From: Candidatus Levyibacteriota bacterium
GTDB taxonomy: Bacteria; Patescibacteriota; Microgenomatia; Levybacterales; UBA12049
Direction: 5' to 3'
Length of the DNA: 6,558 bases
NCBI GenBank assembly: GCA_018061205.1
Contig: JAGOUP010000036.1
Coordinates: forward strand, 1 to 6,558
Of this stretch, positions 1-5,665 are shown piece by piece (the stretch's first letter is position 1; every line of letters begins with the position of its first letter). The notes under the pieces were generated by a model, which did not search any database, had not been told where the DNA came from, and saw nothing but the letters and a program-made list of their open reading frames with translations. The position numbers were made by a program, and so were the translations under genes.

Positions 1-828
1 GGATAATACTACTAATATATATGGTCCTTTTGGAGCATAGATTATTCCTCCATCATGTTTGAAACCATCTAACTCTCCTGTTTTATGCGCTACCAACACG
101 GGCTCAGGCAAATATTTGGGTAAACGATCATTCAGTTTTTGTCGCCTCAGTATGGATTGCATTTCTTTACTATACAATTGTCCTACTATTTCTCCTTTAT
201 ATATTTTATCAAAAAATATTCCAGTATCATGTGCTGTGGTCTTTGGAGGAACCCCTATTGAGGAGTGTGTTAACCCATACCTCTTGAGAAAATTGGTGAC
301 GTTTGATAACCGAACTTTACTGGATAACAATAATGCAGCATAATTATCAGAAATAGTAATCATTTTTTCTAATCCATCTTCCACGGAAAGTTCTACTTCT
401 CCTTCTTTTTTCTCTGCAGATTCTGAAGCAATGTTAAATCTCTTATTTAGATTCTCAACCGAGTCTTTTAAAATATCTTCTTTTTTTAGTTTCCCTTCAT
501 CAATTTGATGAAATACTTCACCCATAATCCATAATTTGTATAAACTGGCTGCTTGAAATTGTTTTTGTGCATTTTTTTCATATGTTTCTCCTGTTTTTAT
601 ATCCTTATAATAAATAGCATGTCCTGAGGATCCTTTTCGAGAATCTAAAACAGTATCAATAGCAGACCCTACCGGTGATGTATTGTTTTTTTTCAAAAAT
701 CCCATTTCTTCCATAGACTCCGATAATGGAGAAATAATCTCATTGTAGACTTCATTACGTTGTTGGTAGTAGAAAAAAGCTATTCCGAACACAACAAACA
801 TACCAATAAGTATCAATATTTTTTTCAT
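1..828 (-). CDS. Class A beta-lactamase/PBP-like serine hydrolase, membrane-anchored (C-terminus beyond window)
   Basis: The frame is open from the ATG at 828 to the window edge (276 codons, no stop), so the C-terminus is missing. Residues 3-21 form one hydrophobic segment after a short basic start, indicating a membrane anchor or uncleaved signal with the enzyme outside the cell. The active-site motifs of the serine beta-lactamase/penicillin-binding fold are all present in order: SLYK (95-98, nucleophile Ser95 and general base Lys98), SDN (160-162) and KTG (249-251). Spacings of 65 and 89 residues are close to class A enzymes, but the stretch between SDN and the TTAHD segment (197-201) is about 13 residues shorter than in class A beta-lactamases. 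No ExxLN omega-loop motif with the deacylating glutamate is visible. I infer a peptidoglycan-directed peptidase or penicillin-binding protein rather than an efficient beta-lactamase. Probably only a short final strand and helix are lost. Confidence 0.88.
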   Translation of the reverse strand, partial: MKKILILIGMFVVFGIAFFYYQQRNEVYNEIISPLSESMEEMGFLKKNNTSPVGSAIDTVLDSRKGSSGHAIYYKDIKTGETYEKNAQKQFQAASLYKLWIMGEVFHQIDEGKLKKEDILKDSVENLNKRFNIASESAEKKEGEVELSVEDGLEKMITISDNYAALLLSSKVRLSNVTNFLKRYGLTHSSIGVPPKTTAHDTGIFFDKIYKGEIVGQLYSKEMQSILRRQKLNDRLPKYLPEPVLVAHKTGELDGFKHDGGIIYAPKGPYILVVLS

Positions 829-843
829 TCGTCTATTGTAGCA
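829..843 (-). promoter_or_regulatory. Extended -10 promoter for the serine hydrolase, apparently leaderless
   Basis: Reading the minus strand, TGC (843-841) is followed directly by TACAAT (840-835), an extended -10 element, then six bases and the ATG at 828. Transcription would start about at the A of the start codon. No convincing -35 is found at 16-18 bases (AAGGTA at 17), which extended -10 promoters can tolerate. No Shine-Dalgarno sequence precedes the ATG. Confidence 0.5.
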
Positions 844-869
844 CTTAGTCTATTATGTACCTTCATTAT

Positions 870-897
870 GAGATCCTGAAACTAGTTCAGGATGACA
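870..897 (-). repeat. Hairpin repeat, copy A (REP-like)
   Basis: An 8-base stem (ATCCTGAA / TTCAGGAT) closes a 5-base loop. On the minus strand it is flanked 5' by TGTC and 3' by CTC. The 28-base unit is identical to the copy at 4413-4440 and differs by one loop base from the copy at 3956-3983. It lies in the gap between the divergent serine hydrolase and transporter genes, outside both predicted transcripts, so it is unlikely to be a terminator for either. Confidence 0.8.
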
Positions 898-910
898 AAG
901 AAAGTACCAG

Positions 911-940
911 TAGACTGAAAGCAGTGAAATTTTGTACAAT
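911..940 (+). promoter_or_regulatory. Promoter for the MFS transporter, near-leaderless
   Basis: TAGACT (911-916, four of six matches to the -35 consensus), an 18-base spacer and TACAAT (935-940). The ATG at 950 is nine bases past the -10 hexamer, so the predicted leader is only about 2-4 bases. A TTG at 932 would begin upstream of the -10 box, which argues against it as the start. Confidence 0.5.
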
Positions 941-949
941 GATAATTCG

Positions 950-2134
950 ATGTTTAAAAATAATAGAAACTTGGGTATCATTGCTATCATTGCTTTGGTT
1001 AATTCCATAGGATATGGCGTGATTATTCCAGTCATGTTGCCTTATGCTGAAAAGTTTGGCCTCAGTGTATTTCAATATGGTCTTCTCTTTGCGCTTTTCT
1101 CTCTTTGTCAGTTCTTGGCAACACCAATTATTGGAAGACTCTCAGACAAATATGGGAGACGACCGTTACTGATTACTTCTTTGGCCGGCACTGCGTTGTC
1201 TTTTTTTCTCGCTGCATTTGCACCAAATGCATTCGTTCTGTTCATAGCTCGAGCATTGGATGGCATAACAGCAGGAAATATTCCTGTTGCGCAAGCTGTG
1301 ATCTCAGATACCACAGAACCAAAGGATCGCGCAAAAGGTTTTGGTATCATCGGTGCTTCTTTTGGATTTGGCTTTATTGCAGGACCACTCATTGCTGCAC
1401 TCTTCCTTCCTTTTGGCATGCAAATGCCTTTTATTGTTGCCGGTGTCATCTCTCTTTTCGCAGTACTGCTCACTAGCTTTTTTCTCCCTGAAACAAACAA
1501 ACACATTGGACAAGTCGCGCATAACAAACTCTTTGATCTCAAAAAATTGGCTATGACTCTTTTTGATAAAGAAGTTGGCAGTACACTACTCATTTGGCTA
1601 TTGTATGCATGTTCATTTGGTATGTTCATCATCTCATTCCAATCCTATGCAGTAACGGCATTACACTTCACACCAGCAAACACAGCGCTCCTGTTTACCA
1701 GTATCGGAGTAATTCAACTGATTATGCAAGCAGTAGCTATCCCACATATCAGCAAAAAGGTAAGTGAGAAAAAAATCCTAATAACAGCATTTTCTATTTT
1801 GTTTGTTTCTTATTTTGGTCTTTTCTTTTCAGCAACAGCGACACTCTATATCATCAGCAACCTATTTCTTGCAATAGGAAATGCATTTGTTATGCCAATG
1901 ATCAACTCTCTTCTTTCTAAAGAAGCTGATGCAAAATCTCAAGGCTCTATTTTAGGAGTCAGTGCTGCATATTTAAGTCTTGGTACAATTCTTGGGCCTC
2001 TCATTGGTGGTACTCTGGGAACGTATGGAGTAGGTTTGCCATTTATATTTGGCGCAGTAATTGGACTAATGTGTCTTATCTTAAGTGTCAAAACTTTAAA
2101 AACTGTGTATACTCACCACGATTCTGCTTTCTAA
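950..2134 (+). CDS. MFS transporter, DHA1/TetA-like drug or metabolite exporter
   Basis: A 394-residue hydrophobic protein with the pattern of a 12-helix major facilitator superfamily proton antiporter. MFS motif A, GRLSDKYGRRP, sits at 62-72 between helices 2 and 3. Helix 4 carries RALDGITAGN (101-110), with Arg101 in the motif B position, and helix 5 carries GFGFIAGP (139-146), the antiporter motif C. A second GPLIGG occurs near the C-terminus. The stretch from ARALDG through the motif C helix resembles the TetA (tetracycline/proton antiport) subgroup, and the length is near the TetA norm of about 400. The substrate cannot be read from the sequence; many such proteins in environmental bacteria are not resistance determinants. 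The ATG start is preferred over an in-frame TTG six codons earlier because the likely -10 box overlaps that region. The gene ends 2 bases from a convergent neighbour, leaving no room for a separate terminator. Confidence 0.9.
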   Translation: MFKNNRNLGIIAIIALVNSIGYGVIIPVMLPYAEKFGLSVFQYGLLFALFSLCQFLATPIIGRLSDKYGRRPLLITSLAGTALSFFLAAFAPNAFVLFIARALDGITAGNIPVAQAVISDTTEPKDRAKGFGIIGASFGFGFIAGPLIAALFLPFGMQMPFIVAGVISLFAVLLTSFFLPETNKHIGQVAHNKLFDLKKLAMTLFDKEVGSTLLIWLLYACSFGMFIISFQSYAVTALHFTPANTALLFTSIGVIQLIMQAVAIPHISKKVSEKKILITAFSILFVSYFGLFFSATATLYIISNLFLAIGNAFVMPMINSLLSKEADAKSQGSILGVSAAYLSLGTILGPLIGGTLGTYGVGLPFIFGAVIGLMCLILSVKTLKTVYTHHDSAF

Positions 2135-2136
2135 AA

Positions 2137-2388
2137 CTAAAACTCTACTTGTTTTTGCTCTTCAGCTTTTATCTTATCCATTTGAGACTTCATTTCATTT
2201 AATTTGCTATCTCTTTGTGAAAACATAATACTGATCTGCTCAATATGATACATGTACTTTGCTTTCGCAAACATAAAACCAACGAGTAATCCAAAAACTA
2301 ATGCGCCAAGAACAATCCATGTAATCATCATGGATTTTTTATGGATATGAGCAGGTGTCGCTCTTTTCTGTACTTTCTTTTTTGCCAT
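2137..2388 (-). CDS. Small membrane protein with C-terminal coiled coil, unknown function
   Basis: An 83-residue protein I do not recognise. The N-terminus is strongly basic (KKK at 3-5, K8, R9, K17, K18). Residues 20-41 form one transmembrane helix with small-residue spacing (G28, G33, G37). After it, residues 45-83 are polar, charged and probably helical (MKSQMDKIKAEEQKQ region), suggesting a short coiled coil. The basic tail before the helix predicts N-in, C-out topology. It is the last gene of the minus-strand cluster, 24 bases after the DUF218 gene, but it also has its own good promoter inside the end of that gene. That promoter, the membrane design and the basic/acidic charge split support a real gene rather than chance. 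It ends with TAG two bases from the stop of the convergent transporter gene. Confidence 0.72.
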   Translation of the reverse strand: MAKKKVQKRATPAHIHKKSMMITWIVLGALVFGLLVGFMFAKAKYMYHIEQISIMFSQRDSKLNEMKSQMDKIKAEEQKQVEF

Positions 2389-2394
2389 ATATCT

Positions 2395-2424
2395 ATAGTA
2401 GACATGAGATTATTACTTTGTCAA
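2395..2424 (-). promoter_or_regulatory. Internal promoter for the small membrane protein, leaderless
   Basis: On the minus strand: TTGACA (2424-2419, perfect -35), an 18-base spacer and TACTAT (2400-2395, four of six), then six bases to the ATG at 2388. The -35 box lies inside the last codons of the DUF218 gene and the spacer contains that gene's stop codon. The small gene can therefore be transcribed separately from the trhO-DUF218 pair. No Shine-Dalgarno sequence is visible. Confidence 0.6.
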
Positions 2425-3012
2425 GAGTGCAATTTTTCCTGTGGCAATGTATTGTAACAATGCGAAGCCATCTCGGAAATAATCAAAAGAAAAAAATGTA
2501 TATTTGCTCCAACATGGACTGGAAAGAGCAGGTGAAACACTATATGTAATCCCTAGTGACTTGGCAATTAATCCTGCTCTTGGTAAATGGTAGGGATCTG
2601 AAACAATAATCACTGAATCAAGCTTTTCTTTGTCCAGCAACTCTTTTGTATATAAGAGATTTTCATACGTATTGGCAGATTGTTTTTCTAAAAGAATGTT
2701 CTTCTCGGGCACTCCTAATTTTTCAGCTAATTCTCCCATAAGTTCTGCTTGATTATTTTTTTCATACCCATCATCCCCTCCTGACATAATGAGTTTTGGC
2801 GCCATATTATTTTTATAAAGCGATACCCCTTTTTCAACACGCGCTAACAAACAAGGATTTACGTTGTTTTTATAAAGAGATTTTGCTCCCAAAATGACAA
2901 TCGCATCAGAAGGTTTTGCAGTATCAGTATAGACATTGAACCCAATATAAAGAAGTGAAGCAAGATAGATGCTGATGACAAAACCACCAAGGAGCAGGAT
3001 TATTTTTTTCAT
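2413..3012 (-). CDS. DUF218 (YdcF/SanA/ElyC-like) membrane-anchored protein
   Basis: A 199-residue protein with an N-terminal membrane segment (4-24) followed by a DUF218 domain. Family landmarks are visible in order: DAIVILGA (36-43, first strand and turn), Arg58 with GVSLY (62-66), KLIMSGG (73-79), a Glu90-containing helix, then GVPEKNILLE and the S-x-NTYEN motif (112-118), and IIVSDPYHLPRA (135-146) with the conserved His and Arg. The domain sits after the membrane segment and probably faces outward. Known relatives are tied to envelope barrier function (SanA) and envelope polysaccharide metabolism (ElyC), but the biochemical activity of the family is poorly defined, so no reaction is assigned. 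The ATG overlaps the trhO stop as ATGA, implying cotranscription and translational coupling. Confidence 0.88.
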   Translation of the reverse strand: MKKIILLLGGFVISIYLASLLYIGFNVYTDTAKPSDAIVILGAKSLYKNNVNPCLLARVEKGVSLYKNNMAPKLIMSGGDDGYEKNNQAELMGELAEKLGVPEKNILLEKQSANTYENLLYTKELLDKEKLDSVIIVSDPYHLPRAGLIAKSLGITYSVSPALSSPCWSKYTFFSFDYFRDGFALLQYIATGKIALLTK

Positions 3013-3911
3013 ACCTGTAGCGTTTCTGGGTGTTCTCGACTATAATCTCGGCAACCCATTGGGCAAAGTATCTTTTTTTCGCCTTTTAAACAGTCCTCAC
3101 AACAAATAAAATGTCTATCGCAAAAACTATCTTTGCAATTTATATAGTGTTCCGAAGGCCGCTGACACATCACACATGATCCAACTATTTTTCGTTTTGG
3201 ATCATTTCTTTGGAATCCCATGATGATTCTCTTGTCAAAAACATATAACGATCCTGCAAAATCTTCATTTGGATATGCTTCCATATATGTCACAATACCA
3301 CCATACAACTGATACACATCAGCAAACCCATTTTTCACTAAAAATCCTGATGCTTTTTCGCACCTCACCCCACCTGTACAAACAGTCACAATCGTTTTCC
3401 CTTTTAAGTGTGCAATTCGAGGTAAAATATCCGGTAAATCTTTGAAATTATGCATACCAGGAAGGATGGATTTTTCAAAATGACCCACAACTTGCTCATA
3501 ATCATTGCGCATGTCGATGATATAAAATTCTTTTTCACCCGTAGTAATCCATTCATGAAGGCTTTCTGCGGTAATATATTCTCCTGTTACTTGCTTTGGA
3601 TCAACGTCTTTTTCTCCTAAATGACTACTCACGATTTCGCTGCGGACTTTGATAGATAATTTCGGAAATGCAATCCCATCTCCACTACTTTTTTTGAAAT
3701 GAATATCTGCAAACTGTTCCTGTTGTATTAGTGTTTTGACATACCGATCAATATCCTCTGTCTTCCCCTCAAGCGTTGCATTGATCCCCTCTGTGGCAAT
3801 AATCATACGACCCTTCAATTGTAATTCTTCACACAAAAGCTTCTGCTCCTGTTTCAATTTTTCAGGATTAGTGATATCGGTGTATTTATAGAAAAGGATG
3901 ATGGTAAACAT
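3009..3911 (-). CDS. trhO: tRNA uridine(34) hydroxylase (rhodanese-domain protein, YceA family)
   Basis: A 300-residue protein matching the YceA/TrhO family (COG1054) end to end. An N-terminal ferredoxin-like domain (about 1-95) carries the family signature around RMIIATEGINATLEG (35-49). A rhodanese domain (about 110-215) follows, with IIDMRNDYE (131-139) and active-site loop CTGGVRC (Cys178 to Cys184), then EKAS. The C-terminus holds nine cysteines (246, 249, 259, 264, 270, 271, 274, 283, 287), probably a metal-binding module. Characterised members use oxygen to convert wobble U34 of certain tRNAs to 5-hydroxyuridine, the first step towards cmo5U-type modifications that broaden decoding. 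It is cytoplasmic. It heads a minus-strand pair with the DUF218 gene (4-base ATGA overlap) and is divergent from the FKBP gene. Stop is TGA, showing that UGA is not reassigned here. Slightly shorter than the roughly 350-residue E. coli protein. Confidence 0.92.
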   Translation of the reverse strand: MFTIILFYKYTDITNPEKLKQEQKLLCEELQLKGRMIIATEGINATLEGKTEDIDRYVKTLIQQEQFADIHFKKSSGDGIAFPKLSIKVRSEIVSSHLGEKDVDPKQVTGEYITAESLHEWITTGEKEFYIIDMRNDYEQVVGHFEKSILPGMHNFKDLPDILPRIAHLKGKTIVTVCTGGVRCEKASGFLVKNGFADVYQLYGGIVTYMEAYPNEDFAGSLYVFDKRIIMGFQRNDPKRKIVGSCVMCQRPSEHYINCKDSFCDRHFICCEDCLKGEKKILCPMGCRDYSREHPETLQV

Positions 3912-3917
3912 ATTACT

Positions 3918-3926
3918 AAAATGTCA
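3918..3926 (-). promoter_or_regulatory. Possible weak extended -10 for trhO
   Basis: On the minus strand TGA (3926-3924) is followed by CATTTT (3923-3918), then six bases and the ATG. The hexamer matches TATAAT only at A2, T3 and T6. The 6-base spacing is the one seen at other genes in the window, which is the main reason to propose it. It overlaps the edge of a hairpin repeat. Confidence 0.22.
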
Positions 3927-3949
3927 TTCCGAATTTATTTCGGAATCTA
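3922..3949 (+). repeat. Hairpin repeat, diverged copy B1 (REP-like)
   Basis: An 8-base stem ATTCCGAA (3926-3933) / TTCGGAAT (3939-3946) with a 5-base loop, flanked 5' by TGTC and 3' by CTA. Architecture and flanks match the other copies, but the stem differs at paired positions on both arms, so pairing is kept. It lies six bases from copy B2 in the opposite orientation. Confidence 0.72.
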
Positions 3950-3955
3950 GTTAAT

Positions 3956-3983
3956 GAGATCCTGAAACAAGTTCAGGATGACA
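3956..3983 (-). repeat. Hairpin repeat, copy B2 (REP-like)
   Basis: Stem ATCCTGAA / TTCAGGAT with loop CTTGT on the minus strand, flanked by TGTC and CTC. It differs from copies A and C only in the middle loop base. Together with B1 it forms an inverted pair, like the paired arrangement of REP elements in other bacteria, placed between the divergent trhO and FKBP genes. Confidence 0.8.
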
Positions 3984-4004
3984 CCTTATTATATCATGCA
4001 AACA

Positions 4005-4013
4005 TGTTATAAT
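4005..4013 (+). promoter_or_regulatory. Extended -10 promoter for FKBP, leaderless
   Basis: TGT (4005-4007) followed by a perfect TATAAT (4008-4013), then exactly six bases to the ATG at 4020. The predicted transcription start falls on the start codon. The best -35 candidate is weak (TTATTA, 3986-3991, 16-base spacer). This site decides the start: a frame-compatible ATG at 3978 lies upstream of the promoter and inside a repeat. Confidence 0.65.
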
Positions 4014-4019
4014 ACGTTT

Positions 4020-4355
4020 ATGGACAAACAAGAGGAATTAAAGATTGAAGATGTGGTTGTTGGTAAAGGATCGGAAGTGAAGGCCGGAGACACGGTTGTC
4101 ATACATTATAACGGCACGCTAGAAGATGGGAAAAAATTTGATTCATCCTATGATCGGAAAGAACCATTTGAAACCAAAATAGGTGTTGGCTATGTGATCA
4201 AAGGCTGGGACATGGGCATTCCCGGTATGAAAGTAGGAGGAAAAAGAAAACTCACCATCCCCTATCAATTCGCCTATGGTAAATACGGCGTAGAACCCGA
4301 CATCCCCGGCTTCGCCACCCTCATCTTCGAAGTCGAACTCCTCAAAATCAAATAA
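4020..4355 (+). CDS. FKBP-type peptidyl-prolyl cis-trans isomerase
   Basis: A 111-residue, single-domain FKBP with the size and layout of human FKBP12. Pocket positions of the family are present: Tyr30 in HYNGTL, Phe40-Asp41 in KKFDSS, Phe50, the Val59-Ile60-Lys-Gly-Trp63 floor, Tyr86 and Phe103 near the end. The block GIPGMKVGGKRKLTIP (66-81) and C-terminal IPGFATLIFEVELL are textbook family sequence. There is no signal peptide or membrane segment, so it acts in the cytoplasm as a proline isomerase and folding helper. The start at 4020 is chosen because the extended -10 lies six bases upstream; a longer form from 3978 would begin within a hairpin repeat and add a 14-residue tail unlike FKBPs. 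Codons in the last third use C in third positions more than the AT-rich first half, a mild shift that may reflect chance or exchange. Confidence 0.95.
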   Translation: MDKQEELKIEDVVVGKGSEVKAGDTVVIHYNGTLEDGKKFDSSYDRKEPFETKIGVGYVIKGWDMGIPGMKVGGKRKLTIPYQFAYGKYGVEPDIPGFATLIFEVELLKIK

Positions 4356-4412
4356 TCAGTTTGACTCACATTTGGGCCACCTTAAGATTTAAAAACTAGA
4401 TAGTTATAGTCT

Positions 4413-4440
4413 GAGATCCTGAAACTAGTTCAGGATGACA
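4413..4440 (-). repeat. Hairpin repeat, copy C (REP-like), in a convergent gap
   Basis: The unit is identical to copy A over 28 bases (stem ATCCTGAA / TTCAGGAT, loop CTAGT on the minus strand). It lies between the ends of the convergent FKBP and zinc-ribbon genes, so both transcripts could reach it. A short A/T-rich stretch follows on the plus strand (TAAAAATT) but there is no true U-tract, so a terminator role is possible but weakly supported. The rest of the 4356-4450 gap shows no gene. Confidence 0.8.
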
Positions 4441-4450
4441 TAAAAATTAT

Positions 4451-5005
4451 CTAAATTTCGATATCTTTGGAGTCTTCTGGGGGTTCGGGGGGGAGGAATT
4501 CTTCTCCACCACTCATATCTGCTTTTTGGGGAGCAGCTTTCAACCATTCGACATACGTACATCCTGTTGCTTTCCGTGTCGCACTATCCCACCCCGCTGT
4601 TGAGCATTTCTTCATCTTCTTACCACTATTTGTCGTAAAAAGTACCAATGGCTTTCCGCATTCAGGACATGCCTCATCGAGCTTCTCAGTGCTACCGTTG
4701 ATCCATTCAACATAATCACACCCTGTTGCTTTTTTTGTCTCTTTATCCCAACCACCCATGGAACATTTTTTCATCTTTTTTCCAAAACGAGTTACTTGCA
4801 TAACCAAAGGTGCTTCACATTTTGGACATTTCTCATCCAATGTTTCAGGTTTTACTTCAAGCCACTTCACATAATCGCAGCCTTCATTTTGTCTGGTCTC
4901 TTTGTTCCAACTACCTTTTGAACACCGTTGTAGTTTTCTCCCTGTTGGAGTTTCGCTAATAGGATCTAGCGGCGCTGAACATTTTGGACATCTCTCTTCA
5001 GTCAT
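4451..5005 (-). CDS. Protein of three tandem topoisomerase-type zinc ribbons
   Basis: A 184-residue protein made of three repeats with a 53-54 residue period, each with four cysteines: C6/C9/C28/C43, C60/C63/C81/C96 and C113/C116/C134/C149. The repeat pattern is CPxC, a basic stretch (GKKMKKC or GRKLQRC), CS, W, a 9-residue polar stretch, GC, then YVxW. The CPxC half resembles the zinc ribbons at the C-terminus of bacterial topoisomerase I, but cysteines 3 and 4 are 14 residues apart, wider than in the usual topoisomerase ribbon. No catalytic domain is present, so this is a stand-alone array, probably binding single-stranded DNA or RNA. It ends in an acidic, proline-rich tail (about 165-184) that could contact a partner. 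It lies 51 bases downstream of signal peptidase on the same strand but appears to have its own promoter. Confidence 0.8.
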   Translation of the reverse strand: MTEERCPKCSAPLDPISETPTGRKLQRCSKGSWNKETRQNEGCDYVKWLEVKPETLDEKCPKCEAPLVMQVTRFGKKMKKCSMGGWDKETKKATGCDYVEWINGSTEKLDEACPECGKPLVLFTTNSGKKMKKCSTAGWDSATRKATGCTYVEWLKAAPQKADMSGGEEFLPPEPPEDSKDIEI

Positions 5006-5012
5006 AAAAGAT

Positions 5013-5041
5013 AGGATAGCATGAAATCAACAAATTAACAA
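5013..5041 (-). promoter_or_regulatory. Promoter for the zinc-ribbon gene, near-leaderless
   Basis: On the minus strand: TTGTTA (5041-5036, four of six to the -35 consensus), a 17-base spacer ending in TGC, then TATCCT (5018-5013). Seven bases separate the hexamer from the ATG at 5005. The site fills most of the 51-base gap after the signal peptidase gene. No Shine-Dalgarno sequence is present. Confidence 0.5.
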
Positions 5042-5056
5042 ATATATTTGAAATTA

Positions 5057-5617
5057 TTACTTAAATGGATTACGAATAAATTCAAAATCTTGGATTGGCC
5101 AAAACCTGATAACTGACTTTCCTATGAGTTTTGTTTTATCTAAAAATCCCCATGCTCTGGAATCTGAACTATTTGGTCTGTTGTCTCCCATAACCACAAC
5201 GGTACCTTCGGGAACTGATTGATCTATGCCATCTTGAAATGAAGCACCTCCATACGTCATCACATCAGGTTTTAGATAAGAACTCTCATCTAGTTTGCTA
5301 CCATTTAAATATACTCCTCCATCTTGTACTTTTACTGTGTCCCCTGATGTTGCAATAATGCGTTTTATATAGAGCTTGTCCTGCTCAACAGGCGATTTGA
5401 AAACCACAATGTCGCCTTTTTTTAAGGAATCAAACCGTACCGGCAGGAGATAACTCAATAAAAAATCTTTATTGTTAAATGTCGGATACATGGACAATCC
5501 TGAAACCTCATGTGGTTGGATGATAAAAATATAGATAACTAAAAAAACAGCAGCAACAAGCAAAACACCTTGGAGTCCATCATAGACCCACATTGCAACT
5601 TTTTTGAATAATTCCAT
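5057..5617 (-). CDS. lepB: Signal peptidase I (S26 family)
   Basis: A 186-residue type I leader peptidase, which cleaves signal peptides from exported proteins on the outer face of the membrane. One transmembrane helix spans about 15-33, followed by the catalytic domain. All family boxes are present: SGLSMYPT (39-46) with nucleophile Ser42, KKGDIVVF (66-73), YIKRIIATSGDTV (83-95) with general base Lys85, and MGDNRPNSSDSRAWG (143-157). The length matches small Bacillus SipS-type enzymes and is much shorter than the 324-residue E. coli enzyme, which has two membrane segments. The ATG is fixed by a near-consensus promoter six bases upstream. It is divergent from a membrane-anchored repeat protein across a 150-base region. 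Confidence 0.95.
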   Translation of the reverse strand: MELFKKVAMWVYDGLQGVLLVAAVFLVIYIFIIQPHEVSGLSMYPTFNNKDFLLSYLLPVRFDSLKKGDIVVFKSPVEQDKLYIKRIIATSGDTVKVQDGGVYLNGSKLDESSYLKPDVMTYGGASFQDGIDQSVPEGTVVVMGDNRPNSSDSRAWGFLDKTKLIGKSVIRFWPIQDFEFIRNPFK

Positions 5618-5623
5618 CTCTGT

Positions 5624-5652
5624 ATTGTTGCGGAAAACTTTTAACTTGTCAA
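5624..5652 (-). promoter_or_regulatory. Promoter for signal peptidase I, leaderless
   Basis: On the minus strand: perfect TTGACA (5652-5647), 17-base spacer, AACAAT (5629-5624, four of six to TATAAT including A2 and T6), six bases, then the ATG at 5617. Box identity and spacing are those of a strong sigma-70-type promoter. The predicted start site is the first base of the gene. Confidence 0.65.
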
Positions 5653-5665
5653 TAAAATTGAGGTT

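Noticed and set aside
59..343. A 94-codon plus-strand open frame
   Set aside because: It is antisense to the serine hydrolase, whose SDN and KTG motifs lie across this region. Its own translation shows no domain.
932..949. TTG at 932 as the transporter start
   Set aside because: It begins upstream of the likely -10 box (935-940), and the added six residues are not typical of the family. The ATG at 950 leads directly into the first helix.
1108..1632. A 174-codon minus-strand open frame inside the transporter gene
   Set aside because: It is a shadow of a strong coding frame with MFS motifs and has a low-complexity, domain-free translation.
3009..3012. UGA recoding (code 25, as in Gracilibacteria and Absconditabacteria)
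   Set aside because: The trhO frame ends at TGA exactly where the family's C-terminus is expected, overlapping the next ATG. No in-frame TGA was seen within the other genes.
3978..4019. ATG at 3978 as the FKBP start
   Set aside because: It lies inside hairpin repeat B2 and upstream of the perfect TATAAT at 4008-4013; the extra 14 residues are unlike FKBP N-termini.
4356..4412. Possible intrinsic terminator after FKBP, including AACTA-GA-TAGTT
   Set aside because: The stem is five bases with a 2-base loop and no following U-tract, too weak to call.
5039..5050. 12-base palindrome CAAATATATTTG near the signal peptidase stop
   Set aside because: Made almost wholly of A and T in an AT-rich gap, so expected by chance; it has no U-tract or second copy to support a terminator or operator.
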